A stretch of DNA of 64,000 nt from Telmatactis stephensoni (GCA_029948255.1 JALIZF010001803.1:541501-605500); one strand, 5' to 3'. Counted from the stretch's first letter, positions 14,601 to 29,600 are shown. Notes: generated by a model not told the origin, from the letters alone. Numbers and translations: made by a program.

Positions 14601-17600
14601 GTGAAGAGAGCAGTCATTTTGAACAAAATGCATCATTACAATCACCATGTGTTTAGTTAGTGTTTTTCACTATTATGTGTTTTACCCTCTGTAAATAAAG
14701 TCTTTATTATTATTATTACCATCCTCTTTCACCTTGTGCCATGTTCTCTAAATCAGTCTAATGAACTAGAGTGATTTTAAGGTCACTAATGATGGGAAGG
14801 ATACAGGGAGAAATCTGACTTCCAGCCTTGACTGTTGATTGATTGGAAAAAAATATAGGTGGGAAAGTATGGGTATATGCTTGAAACAAACAAGCAAGCA
14901 AACAAACAGACCGATAAACAAAAAAGATGTCAATAAAACTGCATTATTCTATGGAAGGAGAAAGAGGAAGTTGAAGTCAGAAACTTTATATCAGTTATTT
15001 GTCAATTAGATAACAGAAAGCTGCAGACCCATGTCGTTATAGACGCATGAGAGAAAATAGAAAGAACGATTAACAAACGTAAGAGTGGCATGAGGTGTAG
15101 CCGAGTGTGACTCTAGTTTGTTAAGAGTTCTTTATATTTTCTCAAGTGTGTCTATAACGCAATGGGCAAGTGGCTTTCTGTTGTCTAATTGATTTATGAG
15201 AGAGCCTAGAATGTTAAAAACGGAGCCGTGCAGCCCATGGGGAAATAGTTCATAGATTTTTCAGCCAATCAGAGCGTGTGTTATATGTGTCGCCATCTTA
15301 AAAACGAACGATTTGAAAAAGACGACGACAAAGATAATGTGCACGCAGTGCGGCCCATGGGCATGAGCCAAATAGTTCATAGCTTTCTGGCCAATCAGAG
15401 CACGTAAGATTGTAGCTATGTTATAATAACATTTATCTCATTTCTCCAGATTTAACTGCACCAACAACAAACCGTAGTAAAGAACCATCAATAGCTAATG
15501 CTAGTAACATTGACACACTTCTTGGTGCCTCAGAGAAGAGTGAAATTGCACAACCACCAGAACATGTCCAAGATAAAATCCACTTTATTTTTAACAACAT
15601 ATCAAGTAGTAATCTCACCTCAAAGGTAATCAAACCAAGGCTGTAGAAAGTGGGTTTTATTCATGCTATTTTGGTGAAAGAAGCACATCTTTTTGTAAGA
15701 TTGCAAAGTTGTGGAAAGATTTTTAAGAAATCTTGTAGGAGCATGGCTCTCAATAGAATTAGTGCTTTACCTTGTTTTACATTTATATTTATATTTTTCT
15801 GCAATGTCGTGGAGTACTGATCCAAATGGTCTACGCGTTAGAAATAAGATGATAATTTGGATACATTTTATAACATTTTTAATGTTTACAGACATGTTTC
15901 GAGGTACCGGACCTCATCCTCAGTGTGACTACAATTACAACGAATACAGCATTTATAGAAGATATTGCATAATTGAGAATGTGAGAATGCAAGGCATTAA
16001 ATATTAAGACTTAAATTAACATGCGAGACTTGTTGGTTTAAGTTGGGCATTTGCCATTTGATATGCATGGCTTCTTTTAGTTTGATAGTGTATTCAGTTC
16101 CCTGATCTATTATTTCAAAACACTTATCAGAACAAGCTTCTTTACATTCTGGTGATTTTGCTAAGTGTTTATATATATGAGAAGACTTATCACCCTTGAG
16201 ATGTTCCCGGACACGTGTACTAAAATGCCTACGACTTTCGCCTAGGTAGCAAGAATTACATCTAGCACAAGTAAATTTGTACACAATGTTCGAGCGCAAT
16301 TCTCTCGGGATTGAGTCTTTTACACTGTTGAGCATATTGTTGATTTTGAAGGTGTTGAAGACTAATTTGATATTCAAATCTCTACAGAATTTCTTAGTAA
16401 GATTGTTGACTTTGGTTTGAGCTATTTTGGAAAATTCCCCTATGTACGGTAACTTATAATAACGAGTCTCAGTGTTTGAATTTGGACTCTCTAATTGCTT
16501 AGGATTACGAGCCCTACTGAGGTACCCCTTGATGAATTTATCGATTAAATGTGAGGGAAAACAATTCTTAAGCAAGTAACCCTTGAGATTCTCAAGATCT
16601 GTATGCAAACCTAACCAAGTATTATTAATTCTGTAGATACGGTCTATAAGGGTCTTAATAAGACTGATCTTGTATACTTCAGGAGAAAAACTAAGATAGT
16701 TTGTAAATAACCCGACAAACGTCGGTAAGTGTTTTGAAATAATAGATCAGGGAACTGAATACACTATCAAACTAAAAGAAGCCATGCATATCAAATGGCA
16801 AATGCCCAACTTAAACCAACAAGTCTCGCATGTTAATTTAAGTCTTAATATTTAATGCCTTGCATTCTCACATTCTCAATTATGCAATATCTTCTATAAA
16901 TGCTGTATTCGTTGTAATTGTAGTCACACTGAGGATGAGGTCCGGTACCTCGAAACATGTCTGTAAACATTAAAAATGTTATAAAATGTATCCAAATTAT
17001 CATCTTATTTATATTTTTATTATTTTCATTTATCCAGGCTGAGGAATTCAAAAATACAGTCCAATCAGAATACCTCCAGTGGGTAGCACAGTACATGGTG
17101 ATGAAGAGAGCAAGTATTGAACCTAATTTCCACCAACTTTACATTGACTTTATGGATGCAATAGATTCCTTACAAGACTTTGTACGAGAAGTCATCAGAG
17201 AAACATTTCGAAATATCAAGGTTAGAGAAGTCTAGAAATTATAATACTAACTAAGGTATTTCTAGTATTTCTTAATGATGTGAAATTCAAACCATCTCCC
17301 AGTCACAAGTCCAGAGTTTGATTGCTCAAAGGCAGGTTAGCATTAATTCAGGGTTGAATTCAAAGGTTTTCTTTAGACTTTACCCTGGGTTAGTGCTTAC
17401 CCGCCTTCAAGCAACCATACCCCCCAGGTGTCATCATAATTAAATAGCACATTATTGAGAATAATTAATACAAGTTTGATTTCATGTTTAATTTGAATAG
17501 GTTTTACTTCAATCAGAGAAAGTCCCAGCTAACTTTTCAGATCGTTCATTACTCAAGAATCTTGGTCATTGGTTGGGTCTTTTAACATTGTCTCGTAATA

Positions 17601-20600
17601 AACCAATCTTAATGAGAGTAAGTTTATTAACACTTTTATTAGTCTGTTGTCAGGACAGATGTTATCTACAAGGTTATGTAAAGTAGGAGAGAAAGGGGTT
17701 CAGTAGAGCCAAACATTATACTTCTTGTTGGTACTAGTGAGCAATCTGGACTGTCGGGTAATTGGTCAGTAAGTGGTTGGTATATGATCAGTATGTGGTT
17801 GGCAAGGTGTCAGGAAGTGGTTGGTAAGTTGTTGGTAAGTGGTCAGTAAGTGTTTGGTAAGTGACTGGTAAGTGGTTGATAACTGGTGGGTGCATGGTTG
17901 GTAAGTGGTTGGTAAGTGTTTGGTAAGTGGTTGGTAAGTGGTTGATAAGTGGTTGGTAAGTGGTTGGTAAATGTTTGGTAAGTGGTTGGTAAGTGTTTGG
18001 TATGTGGTTGGTATGTGGTTGGTGAGTGTTTGGTAAGTGGTTAGAAAGTGGTTGCTATGTGATTGATAAAATGGTCACAAGTGGTTGATAAGTAGTTGAA
18101 AAGTGGTCATTAAAGGTAATGGTAAGGTAATTGTAAAGTAATAAGGTAACGAGTGGTTGATGAACCAAGTTACTGATACTACCATATGGTGCAGATTGTT
18201 CACTATAACCCTTTTTATTAAATGTAACATTTAATTCCTGTGATATTCTAAAATTGGTTGTTATTTTTATTTCAAAATAATAAATGATAAATATTTTGTC
18301 ATTGTAGGATCTTGACTTAAAGTCACTGATTATCGAGGCATATTTCAAGGGACAACAGGTAAGTAGGACCATTATTGAGACATTATTGATATCTCTGACT
18401 ATCTCTGATTATTGTTCCAAATATTTCCAGGAGTTGCTGTATGTAGTACCATTTGTAGCTAAAGTAGTTGAGTCAGCTGCTAAAAGTAAAGTATTTAAAC
18501 CTCCTAATCCATGGATAATGGCTATAATGGCTCTTCTTGTTGAATTACACCAAGTACCAGACCTTAGGGTAAGTCTTGCTCTTAAAATGTCTCGAGAGAT
18601 GAAAATTTCAATATTTTTTCACATTAAAAAAATATGAGTGATAGAAACCTTTATTTATTTTCATATTTTGATTTTTTATCTTCAGCTAAATTTGAAATTT
18701 GAAGTTGAGGTGCTATGTAACACATTGTCTCTTGATATGAAGGTAGGTGGACTTTCTTGTTTTCTTGCAACACCTAAATTGAACTTATTTAAATGGTGCT
18801 ACTATTATAGGTATTATTAAGGGAAGGATTTTGTAATTTTGCTTTCAGAGGAGTGTTGTCTTGAGTGTAAACTTATCAGTGTTACAAGCAAGAAAGTTGT
18901 TTACAGTTTTAAAATATGTGATCAAAATGTGATTTCTCTTTTTTTAAAGAACTTTGAGTCATTGTACAATATTAACTACTACATTATTTAAATGATATTC
19001 ACTGCTTCGTCTACATATTATGTTTCAATTTTTCTGAGCTTTCGGGTCGTTGACCCAGGGAAGATGTACAAATGACTTTTTTACACAGTTAAAAAATAAA
19101 TAAAATTTAAATAATTACATTACATTACATTATTTTATTTTAAACATTACTCCATTATTGCTTAGGACATTAAACCAACTGAGTTACTTAAAGACCCTGA
19201 TAAGATGAAGAAAATTCCAGAGCAGCTGTCATCGCCAGAGAAGGAAAAACAAGGTAAAATACAAGTTATAATTGCCCTATTTCACTATGACGTCACATCA
19301 AATCATTCTGTTGTTTAAACGTAAAGGATCATGGTCACAGGAGGGGGACAAAACAGCAACTTGTAACACAAATAAAATTGATATATAATGCATTGTGCAG
19401 ACCAAAAAAATGGTAACAGCCATCAAATGCGATAAACATTGTTTATTAAACATTGATACATATCATATTTGGGTAGCAGACCATTTGAGTTAAAACTTTT
19501 CTTAAATTTTAAAGAAATTCCTATTGTTCTAGACACTTCTGTCCCCCTCATAAACAAGATGTGATGTCATAATGAAATTGGGCAATTAAGATTAATGAAA
19601 GTTAAACAAAAGACAATCATCTAAGAATGAATTTGTTGAAAGGGAAAAAAGATCTGATGATTGTGACCTATATTTTTTGATTGCTCCCTGTTAATGCTGG
19701 TTTCTGACCAATACCTCATGTGACCTGTGTAATCTACTTTCATATTTTAAGTTGTTATCATTGATAATATTTGATGGTTGTTTTGTTTGGTACAGCATTA
19801 TCAAGTGCTCCTGCTACTGGAACAACCACATCTGCAACAGCCAGTGGACAACAAACTACCACCCCCCCACCCCCACAGTATGGGTATCATGAAATCAATG
19901 TATCTGGGCTTTCTGGTTTGGCTCCACACATTCAGATTAACCCACAGGTATATAATACTCCAGGGGCGGATCCAGGATAATCCTCAGGAGGGGGTTCACC
20001 GTCTTCAGGAGGGGGTGCACTGTCTTCAGGAGGGGGTGCACCATCTTCAGGAGAGGGTACACCATCATATAAATTGGAAACTGCACAGAGGATATTTAGA
20101 AAAAATTGAGAAAAAAGGACTCAAAGTTGTCTCAGGAGGGGGTGCACACCCCCTCCCCTAAATTTGCCCCTGTACTCTGATACATTAGACTTAAGACTTT
20201 CTTTTTGCACTACATGCAGTTGTGTGAACTGCACAGTGCTAGAGCAGTTGTCACAAGTGAGAAACAGACTGTTAGTGCCGTAATATCTATAAAAACATTT
20301 GAAATTTGTGCTGTTACCATGCCGTGCCATAACTGTGCCATTTGCACAGTCATTTAAGCTGTTCTATGACCCTGCAATCGCCATGTCATCTATAAAAACT
20401 CCAAATTTCCTAGGAGTGAATACCATGCAATACAGTTTTCTGCATAATACTAAAACTGCTCTGTTTGATTGTGTTGTACAGATCCCATTGTTCCAGCAAA
20501 ATCCTCATCTCAAGCAGTTTGTTCGTCCTTCCATTGAGCGTGCAGTACAAGAACTGGTTCACCCTGTGGTAGAAAGATCCATCAAAATATGCCTGACAAC

Positions 20601-23600
20601 AGCTGAGATGATAGTCAAGAAGGTAAAACAAATCGTTATTGATTTCTTATAAAATTTTGAGGTCTTGAGTTTCCTAGATTTGCAAGGGAGAGGTTGGCTT
20701 TTGATTCTCTTGCAGTTTGGTGTTATAGAGTACAAGATTTACAGTGATTTCTTACAGAGGATTTTTGCTAAAACATTGTCAAGAGCAATGATTTAAGGCT
20801 TGGTTTTCACTAGCAATGCATGCCCAAGCAGCATAATGCTCTGTTTTCATTGAGATGACATGGACGCAAGCACAAACACAAGCACAAGAAAAGGGGAAAA
20901 GTTTGATCCTTGAGATTGTGCTTAGGCTTTTGCTTATGTGTGCAACATTGAAAATCAGACTTGAGACTTCATGAGAATCCTCTATTCACAGATCTAGACT
21001 AAATGTTCTTTTCTGTTTTTTTTTTTCAAGGATTTTGCTCTAGATCCTGAGGAGTCCCGCATGCGAGCTGCTGCTCATCACATGGTTCGTTTCATGACAG
21101 CTGGAATGGCTTTGATTACATGTCGTGAGCCACTCCTTGTTAGTATTACCAACACTTTAAGGTCAAGCTTACAGACAGCTTTTAGGGTGAGTAAAATGAA
21201 TATTTATCTTAGGTTATAGTCATATCATCATCGTCATCATCATCATGATCATCGTCATCATCATCATGATCATCATAGTTTGACTTTATCCTTATCACTG
21301 GATGTCCTTGTGAAAAGAGGCACATCGATTGTCCATTTCTAATATGTTGGTCAAGTGACTGTACACAAAACAAAATTATTGTTAATATCTTGTATAAAAT
21401 CATTATTGCAGGACATGAATTTCTATTCACATCGAATCCACAAATAACGAGAGTGGACATAAATTTATGTTCACCAGGAAACTTACCAGTGTACAGAGAA
21501 TAATGAGTAAACATAAAATTATGCTTAACACGAAACTTTATCGACTCGACATAAATTTATGCTCAACGCAAAGCCTTACCAGTGTACAGAGAAAAATGAG
21601 TAGACATAAAATTATGCTTAACACGAAACTTTATCAACTCGACATAAATTTATGCTCAACGCAAAGCCTTACCAGTGTACAGAGAAAAACTTTTGACTCA
21701 ACATCAATTTATGTTCACTGGGAAGCCTTACCAGTGTACAGAGAATAACGTATAGACATATATTTGGATAAATGTACGAAATTTCACCATTCATGATGAT
21801 TTCTGCCCCATGGTAAGCAATCTATTTTAATTTAACACAGAACTGATCACCAGATATTTTATTAAAAAGGTCAAACATTTGTTGAAAATTAATGTTGTCC
21901 AAAATGGGACACCTACAAGGACATTTCAATGATAAAACTTAAAAAGTGCAAGAGTGCAATTATAAAGTATAATTATAAGTATAACTTTTGATTTGTTTTA
22001 TTCTCTGTGTCACTTTTAATACCTTTTCTCTTCTTCACTTCTAGAGTGCCAATCAGCAACAAAAAGACATGATTGAACATGCAGCTTCTGTAGTGAGTGA
22101 AGAGAACACAGAACTTGCATGCTCATTTATTCAGAAGACTGCCGTAGAAAGAGTCCTTCCTGAGATGGACAAACGGCTTTCAGCAGTAAGTGTTGTGTTA
22201 AGATTTCTTGCTTTAACTTGAGTCTGCTTCAGCACTTTGTACCTCTCACAGGTCTTGGTAACTAAGATTAGGGGTATAGAATGGTAAAATCCGAGCCTCG
22301 CGAGCTTGCGAGCCCCTTGTTTTAAAATCCGAGCCCGAGCCTTTGGCTAAAATAGAAATCCGAGCCCGAGCCTCTGTGTTTTAAAAATTCGAGCCTGCGG
22401 GAACTTAAAATGGTATGAAAATCCGAGTCCGAGTCGCTAAATTTGTGCTAAACCAGTGTTAACAGGCTAAAGCGGCTGATAATGCGTCATTCAAAATGGT
22501 CTGTTCAACTTCCGTTAGCTATGAATTATCGCTTGAGTAAATCTTCTACTATGCTACCGCAAACCTGGTTTCAAAGCCTTTTATCAACTCATTCACGTGT
22601 AGTACGTAGCATCGTTCATCGTGGCAGCGCGTGCCATAAAGTAGTAGAGTTAGAGTAGTAGGTGGTAAAATGGTAAATGAATTCGAAGAACGTGGAGACG
22701 GTAAGTTAGTTTGTAACATTTTCTAATAAATTATTATTGTTTATGCGATGTAGATGACCTTGAAATCTGAATCTACGAGTCTTATTTTGTGCATAGTCTT
22801 AGTAGATTTGAAATACGTTATCGGACATCCAATTACTCATCTCAGAACTTCAGAACTTTGTATTTAGATTATTTTGAACTAGAAATACTAGACTTATGCA
22901 TGTAACTTTGAGTATCTGATAGCTTCTGATACAAGTCTAGTCTATTGGCTAGGTCTTTTACTGCCGCGTAAGTTTCCCGCGGTGCTAAACAGCTAACAGT
23001 TAAAGTTTTTGAAAAGCAGTCTCAAGGTCTTACATTTCTGAGTTGGAAATGGACTAATTGGCATTTTAATTGATTGAAATTTTCTTCTTATCTACATGAG
23101 CTTAAATACATTATAACTTTTTAATTTTGAGACGTTAAATTAAAAGTAATCAAACTGAATCAGTGCCATAATTGTTGTTAGTTAATCATTAACAAAAATA
23201 AACATGGAAAGCTTATAAAGCGGTAAAGGCGGTGTTACACGAGACGATTTTTAACGGCGATTTCCGGCGCAACATTGCAACGATGCAACAACTTGCTATA
23301 TTAATTCAAAAACTCGCAAACGCGTTGCCGAAGCGAAAATTGCAAGAAAAATCGTTCCAAGTGTCATGTTACACGAGATTGCGCTGAAAATCGTCGTTAA
23401 AAATCGTCTCGTGTAACACCGCCTTAACGTTGCTTCGTAAGTAGAAATATAAATAGTACGATGTCGAAAGTGAGAAAGTAATATGAACATCGCTCTTCAT
23501 TCTATTTTGCCATCGTTTTTATTACTCCGACACTTTCATTAGCCGACATGCAAAATCCGAAATCCGAGCTTCCGACCCCAGCATTTGAAAAATCCGAGCC

Positions 23601-26600
23601 TCCGAGCCTCCACAAAAATCAAATCCGAGCCCCCGTTGATTTATCGCCGAGCTTCCGAGCCTTGACCAAATTTTTGCGAGCCTCTTTATTTTTTAGACAC
23701 CATTCTATACCCCTAAGATTGTGTCTAAATGTTTCATGTGTTTATTTTAGGAATTTGAAGTCCGCAGACATGCCCGTAGTGAAGGTAGAAGATATTGTGA
23801 TCCAATGATCTTGACATATCAAGCTGAACGAATGCCTGAACAAATCAGACTCAAGGTAAAACTGTTATCCACTTCAATAGCACCTTGATACAAGTTTTAA
23901 TTCTATATTTTCAATCCCACAGAGGGCGGAAAATAGCCACTAGGAGCTCAGCCATAAAATAGAACCATGGCCTACTCTCTGAGATCAATTATATCTTAAT
24001 CTGGATATTATTAATGTCCTTTAATTTTAATTACCTGTTGTTTGTAGGTGGGTGGAGTCAATGCCAACCAGACAGCTGTGTATGAAGAGTTTGCTCGTAG
24101 TATTCCTGGATTTAAGCTTCCACCTGCAGGAGAAACTCTTACGATGCCTCCAATATCCAAACCACTCTATGAACATGGTATTCTTAGTGAGGTGAGAATT
24201 TTTTTAAATATTTGTTGTGTTTTTGTGTTTAATAATTGAACGGGGATAATCATGAAAATGGCTTAAGTGAATTTTCTGGGGATTCTTTATAGGTCTACTT
24301 GGATGAAAATCGGTGAAAATTGAAAACTGATTATTTCTATATGTACTTTAATATCGTTAAATAACTAGCTAATCTCCAACAAAAATCTACATTTTATCCT
24401 CATTATCATGGAGAAATTTTGGTTGAAACCCTAAAAGAACAAAAGGGTTGAGTAATCAAACATCATAATGACATTATTTACTCACAATTTAAATGCTTAA
24501 AACCTTGGCAATATTTATCCGTCTCTTTCGGATGTGAAGAAAATGTTGCTTCATGGTGATTATTGGTGCCGTATATATATACATAGTTTTCACTGAGTTT
24601 CAAGTCATTTTCAATTTTTATTGATTTTGATCCAAGTGCTCCTTTAATGTTTTCTCAAAAAGTTTTAAATGGTATCAATGGACTTTCCCAGTGCCCTTCA
24701 CATCACAAACAGTCACTTAGGCCAGTTTGAATTGGTGGCCCTTCATTGTTTTTATAAGTTGATTCTGGAATCATGTGTTTTCTTTGTGACTGACATTGTA
24801 GTGTTGAGCACATTTTGTATGACTGTGAAAAAGTCTGTACCATGGTGTGTTGTACCGTGCTGTGTCTCAGTGTATTGATTGGTCAATGCTGTTGTCACAA
24901 CACAACATGACGTCTTTCATAGTCATACCCAATTCACTTGAACAGTCTCAATGACTTCCATGTTTTGTAAGTCTATCTTGATCTACTCAATTACATGGAT
25001 TATATACTCTTTGTTATTGCTCCAGGGTTCTGGTATTAATCCAATTCACGACGAGTTCCGCCCTGTAGAGAAACTCTCCCAGCTTGACAGTGGAGCAGCA
25101 TTCCCTCAAAGTGCATTCCCACAATCACTAATGCCTGACGAAGTTGTTCAGATACTCAACAAATGTGCAGCAGAGATAGAGCAACATTTACATGCCATTA
25201 TGGCATCGTCGTCAAGTTCACCTGTCATGGCTATTCACAGTCTACTTGATGCAGTAGTACAAGCACGAAACTCCCGTGACAATATGGCTGCTGGAAGACT
25301 TCTACATAAAGCAGTCGAAGGCCTTTTAGAAGGCGTGACACCTTTACCAAGTGACCAAGAGCTTGCGTTACGATTTCGTGACTGTCACTTGATTGTGTTA
25401 CGTGGCTTACAGGATCCACGTGGTTATGGAATTAACTGGACGGCCAAGAATGTTACAAAGTAAGTGGAATTCAACTTTATGTATTTGGGTTGCCATGAAT
25501 ATTGATCCGGGCAGAGACCATTTATTTTGACTTTGATAAAGCTAAAGCTAAAGCACTATATTTAGCGTTGGTGCTTCCTTCAGCTCAATGCTGCTCTCCC
25601 AGGAAGCTGATGGTGTGCTCTTCACCCCCTCTCTCCATCAGTGCTCCATTTAAAGGGTATTTAAAGCTACTTAAAGCTACACGGAAAGGGAAGAAGTTGA
25701 AAGTAGTGTGAGATGACTGGGAATCGAACTTGGAACCTCGTGCATCAGATGGCCGCGCACTAACCAACTGAGCTAAACTTGCTCCTTGTAATTAAAACTA
25801 GTGTCCTTTTAACAACTAGCTAATAAGTTATTGTTTTCTTATTCTAGGTTTGTGTGTGAATGTCCACAAGAACTAAAATTCAATGTAGAAGCCATTGATA
25901 TACTGATCCGTGGACACCTGTTGAACATGAGAGAGTTTGACCAACATCTTGTCCAGGTATTTCTGTGTTTCAAGATGCTGATTACTAAATTAACTTTTTC
26001 ATTGTTTGTGCCTCAAAATTAAACCAGGAAAGGGTCTTTTGACTAACACAGTTGAACCTCCCATACCCTTGGAGCCAGGAATTAGTGTCTGGTTAAGGGA
26101 GGATAAAGATGTCGAGTTTGACAGGAGACAGACTGAGGCTTGCCGTCTGCTTACTGCAGTTGTCCATTATTGGAGGTTTAACTGTATTGTATTTTTTGTG
26201 TTAGTGCATGGACAATGGTCTCAATCTCAGTGCAGTACACTTTGCCATACAGTTGGTGAAGTATGTGTCAGATGATAAACACGCACCACACGTTTCAGAG
26301 GTAAGGTTGAATAGTTTATGATAACCTTGATGTGAAAACGTGGCCGCAAACGAAGCAATACATGTATATGCAAAAAATACAAAAGAAAGATGAAAAACAA
26401 AACAAACAAAACAAAAACTGCATGATGACTATTATCAAATGCATGGAAACCAGACAAAACTGATTGAGACAATGTATCACAAGTCTGTTGTCAGTGGGAA
26501 GTAGAAGATAGCAAAGTAATGTTTGTTAACTTGGTTGTCTGTTTTCCTTATTATTATTTTACTTCCTAGTGGGAAGTAGAAGATAGCAAAGTAATGTTTT

Positions 26601-29600
26601 TTTAACTCGGTTGTCTGTTTTCCTTATTTAGACTGATTTATACCATACTATTGAAGCTCTGACAAGAATAGCTCATAACAGACAGAACTCAGAAGGGTAA
26701 GTCATTGTGATTTTGTACGATTTTAGTGAGTGATATCCTCCTTCCTTTCCTTGTTTCTTTCCCTTGCACCTCTGTAGTGTATTTTTAATCCCTACGATAA
26801 TTGTTAAAGGTAACTCATAACTTACATTTGTTATATTTTGGTTTAGATTGTCTACACTTCTAGAGACAGTTCACAATGGTCCATCTAATGTTGCCAGTCA
26901 TCACGATGTCCCTGACAACAAAGCTCCCGGTGGACCAACATCGTTGACACCCAATGCCATGCCTTCTTTCTCTGGGTTTGAAGACCCACCAGGTCTACAT
27001 GAAAAGGTATAGTTGTCATTGTCATCATCATCATCATGGGTTTATATATTGCCATTTCCATGAGTTCAATGGTACATCATCATCATCATCATCGTCATCA
27101 TCGTCGTTGTCATGAGGCAGCATGGTCGAATGGTCAGAGCGTCGTTCTCGCAATCCGGTGATCCCGAGCTTGAGTCCCTGCTGTGGCCACTAGCTGATGC
27201 TGAATTTGTTCCCGGCAACCCCTAGTTGAAATTCAGTTTCTCGACCATGCTTGTAAATAGCCAACTGGTTCACCTCCTTGCCAGTTGGGATTCTTGTAAA
27301 CTACCGGGTCACCGGAAATAATGATTCTACCCTCATTAAATATAGAATTTTTTTTAATCATCATCATCTTGATCATCATCATCATCATCTCCACCATCAT
27401 CATCGTAATCATCATCAATGTCATCAGCATCAGCTATAACCATTCTACTTTAACATGTATATATTGTCATCACTAAAGTTTTGTTTCTAATATGATCACT
27501 ACGACCTCACAAAACTTTGTTCAGGGATCACAACAATTATAGCGATGGACGTGTTTCTTTATGGTCACTGCGATGGCTACGATCTCTGAGATAGAACAAA
27601 ATCTCTGTGACCTCTACAATTGCTGCAATCTCCAGCTAGTGTGGTTTCCATATCATTGCTGCGATTTCTGGACATATTTGTCTGTAGTCCTAGCGATCGT
27701 ATAGAAACCAAACTTAAAGCTGCACTCTTTTAGTGTTGATTGAATGGTTTAATTGTAGGTTGAATACCTACTTCGTGAGTGGGTCAGACTGTGTCATCAA
27801 CCTGGTGCTGGCAAGGACAGCGAGAAAGCTTTCTCCACTTTTGTTGCTTTGGTAAGTATGTAAATCACTTGTGCAATGTGATATCATAATTGTACGAGTT
27901 AGTGCTCTAAAATTGTAATTCACGGATAGTGGTTTGGTTTGGTTCTGTGTCTAAACAGTTATTGTACTCTGGTGTTACAGATGCATCAACAAGGTATACT
28001 ACGGTCAGATGACCTGATTACAAGATTCTTTAGAATCTGCACAGAGCTGTGTGTCGAAGTGACATATCGTGCTATTGGTGATCATGTAAGTAAAGTGGGA
28101 ATGTCATTTATGCCGAATTCTACAATTTCAATTAAGTATTGCAGTTTTTTTCACGACGATCAGTTCAAATTATGACAACTAGTTTTGATTCCTGGGGTTG
28201 TCTTGTCATTTACTAAGGTTTTGAGTCTGTGTAGGCCTTCTCTGGTAAAGTAAGGAGAGAGAGGCTTGGAGGAAATTTCCTCATTTCTGGTTCTACCCCT
28301 ATCTGATCCCGAAGCAGGGATGTTATCCCAAGAGTTTCTCGAAGGCAAGCTTAATGAAGCCTGAGTTAGTCTCAATATCTCATGTATTTTTTTCTTGCAG
28401 CCCAACAATCCAACTCAAGCCCGTGCCAAGTGCTTTAATACATTAGATGCTTACTGTAGATTAATAGCCTTGTTAGTTAGACACTCTGGTGATGCTTCTA
28501 ATAATGTTACAAAGATTAACCTGTTGAATAGGGTATGTACAAGTCGTGATATCTCTACTACTTCTTGTGTGCGTATTATATGGAGTAGATTTTTGAGAAA
28601 CTTTGGTGAAGCACTAAAGCACGGTAGCGTCGGTAGTTCCTTTAGCACAAGTTAATCTCCCAGGAATCCGACGTTGCCCCGTTTGCCTTCTCTCTCCATT
28701 AGTGCTCCTTTTTAAGAGTATTTAAAGCTAAACAAAATGGAAAGAAGTGTGAGGTCACTAGAAATCGAACTCGGACCTCTTGTATAGAATGTGGCGCACT
28801 AACCATCTTAGCTCAATTGTTCCTTCACTATGTCCCGTCGGCGCAGACGTGATACGGTCACGATTGTAAGGAAGGAAAAGACGCCAGTTACAAGCTACAA
28901 AAACACTGCCATTTCTCAATGATGTCAGATGTGCTCAAGAGAACAACAACAACAACTTGCGACTTGTATTGTTTAGAAACATGAACACTAGTGAGTTATG
29001 TGCTTCTAACAAATCATGGTTCTGCGCCTTGGGTGTGACATAATTAGTGTCATTACTGTCAATTAACCACCAGTTTAGGCAAACTGAGTGACGGAAAACT
29101 AGTGATGTCAGTATACTATAGAGTTGTTTAGTGAAAAACGTTGCTATTTTGTGTGATTAGAATTGTTTCTACTTATTTCCAGGTCCTAAGCACCGTGGCC
29201 ACTGTGTTATTCCAAGACCATGAACTTCGCCACACTGATTTCCAACAGCTTCCCTACCACAGAATCTTCATCATGTTGCTACTAGAGCTTAACCAACCCG
29301 AGCCCGTCCTAGAGGCTATAAACTTCCAGGTCTTACAGACTTTCAGTACAGTATTCCACGCTCTTAAACCATCACGTGCACCAGGGTTTGCCTATGCGTG
29401 GCTAGAACTCATCTCACACAGACTATTTATGTCGAAACTCTTGCTCAATACTCCTCAACAGAAGGGATGGGTTTTATTCCAGCAGCTGTTGCTTGATTTG
29501 TTTAAGTTCTTGGCACCTTTCCTGAGGAATGCGGAACTTGCAAAACAGACTCACTTGCTGTACAAGGTTAGTGGCATGCTGTATCACTCCAACCAGACTT

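Larger units (their letters stand above)
15842..17010 (-). mobile_element. Penelope-like retroelement fragment with inverted terminal arms
   Basis: Two arms of 285 bases (15842-16126 and 16726-17010) are inverted copies of each other. Between and within them, on the minus strand, is the 3' part of a Penelope-like element coding region. The right arm carries, on the plus strand, a second copy of the last ~40 codons and the 3' tail. Inverted partial copies of this kind are typical of Penelope-like elements. The element sits in a CNOT1 intron, with its right edge 27 bases from the splice acceptor at 17038. Both arms contain a hammerhead-ribozyme-like core. Confidence 0.88.

Noticed and set aside
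25720..25786. Possible tRNA gene (minus strand)
   Set aside because: Boxes A and B are present, but the acceptor stem does not close and the 3' side continues into a SINE body shared by two other copies.
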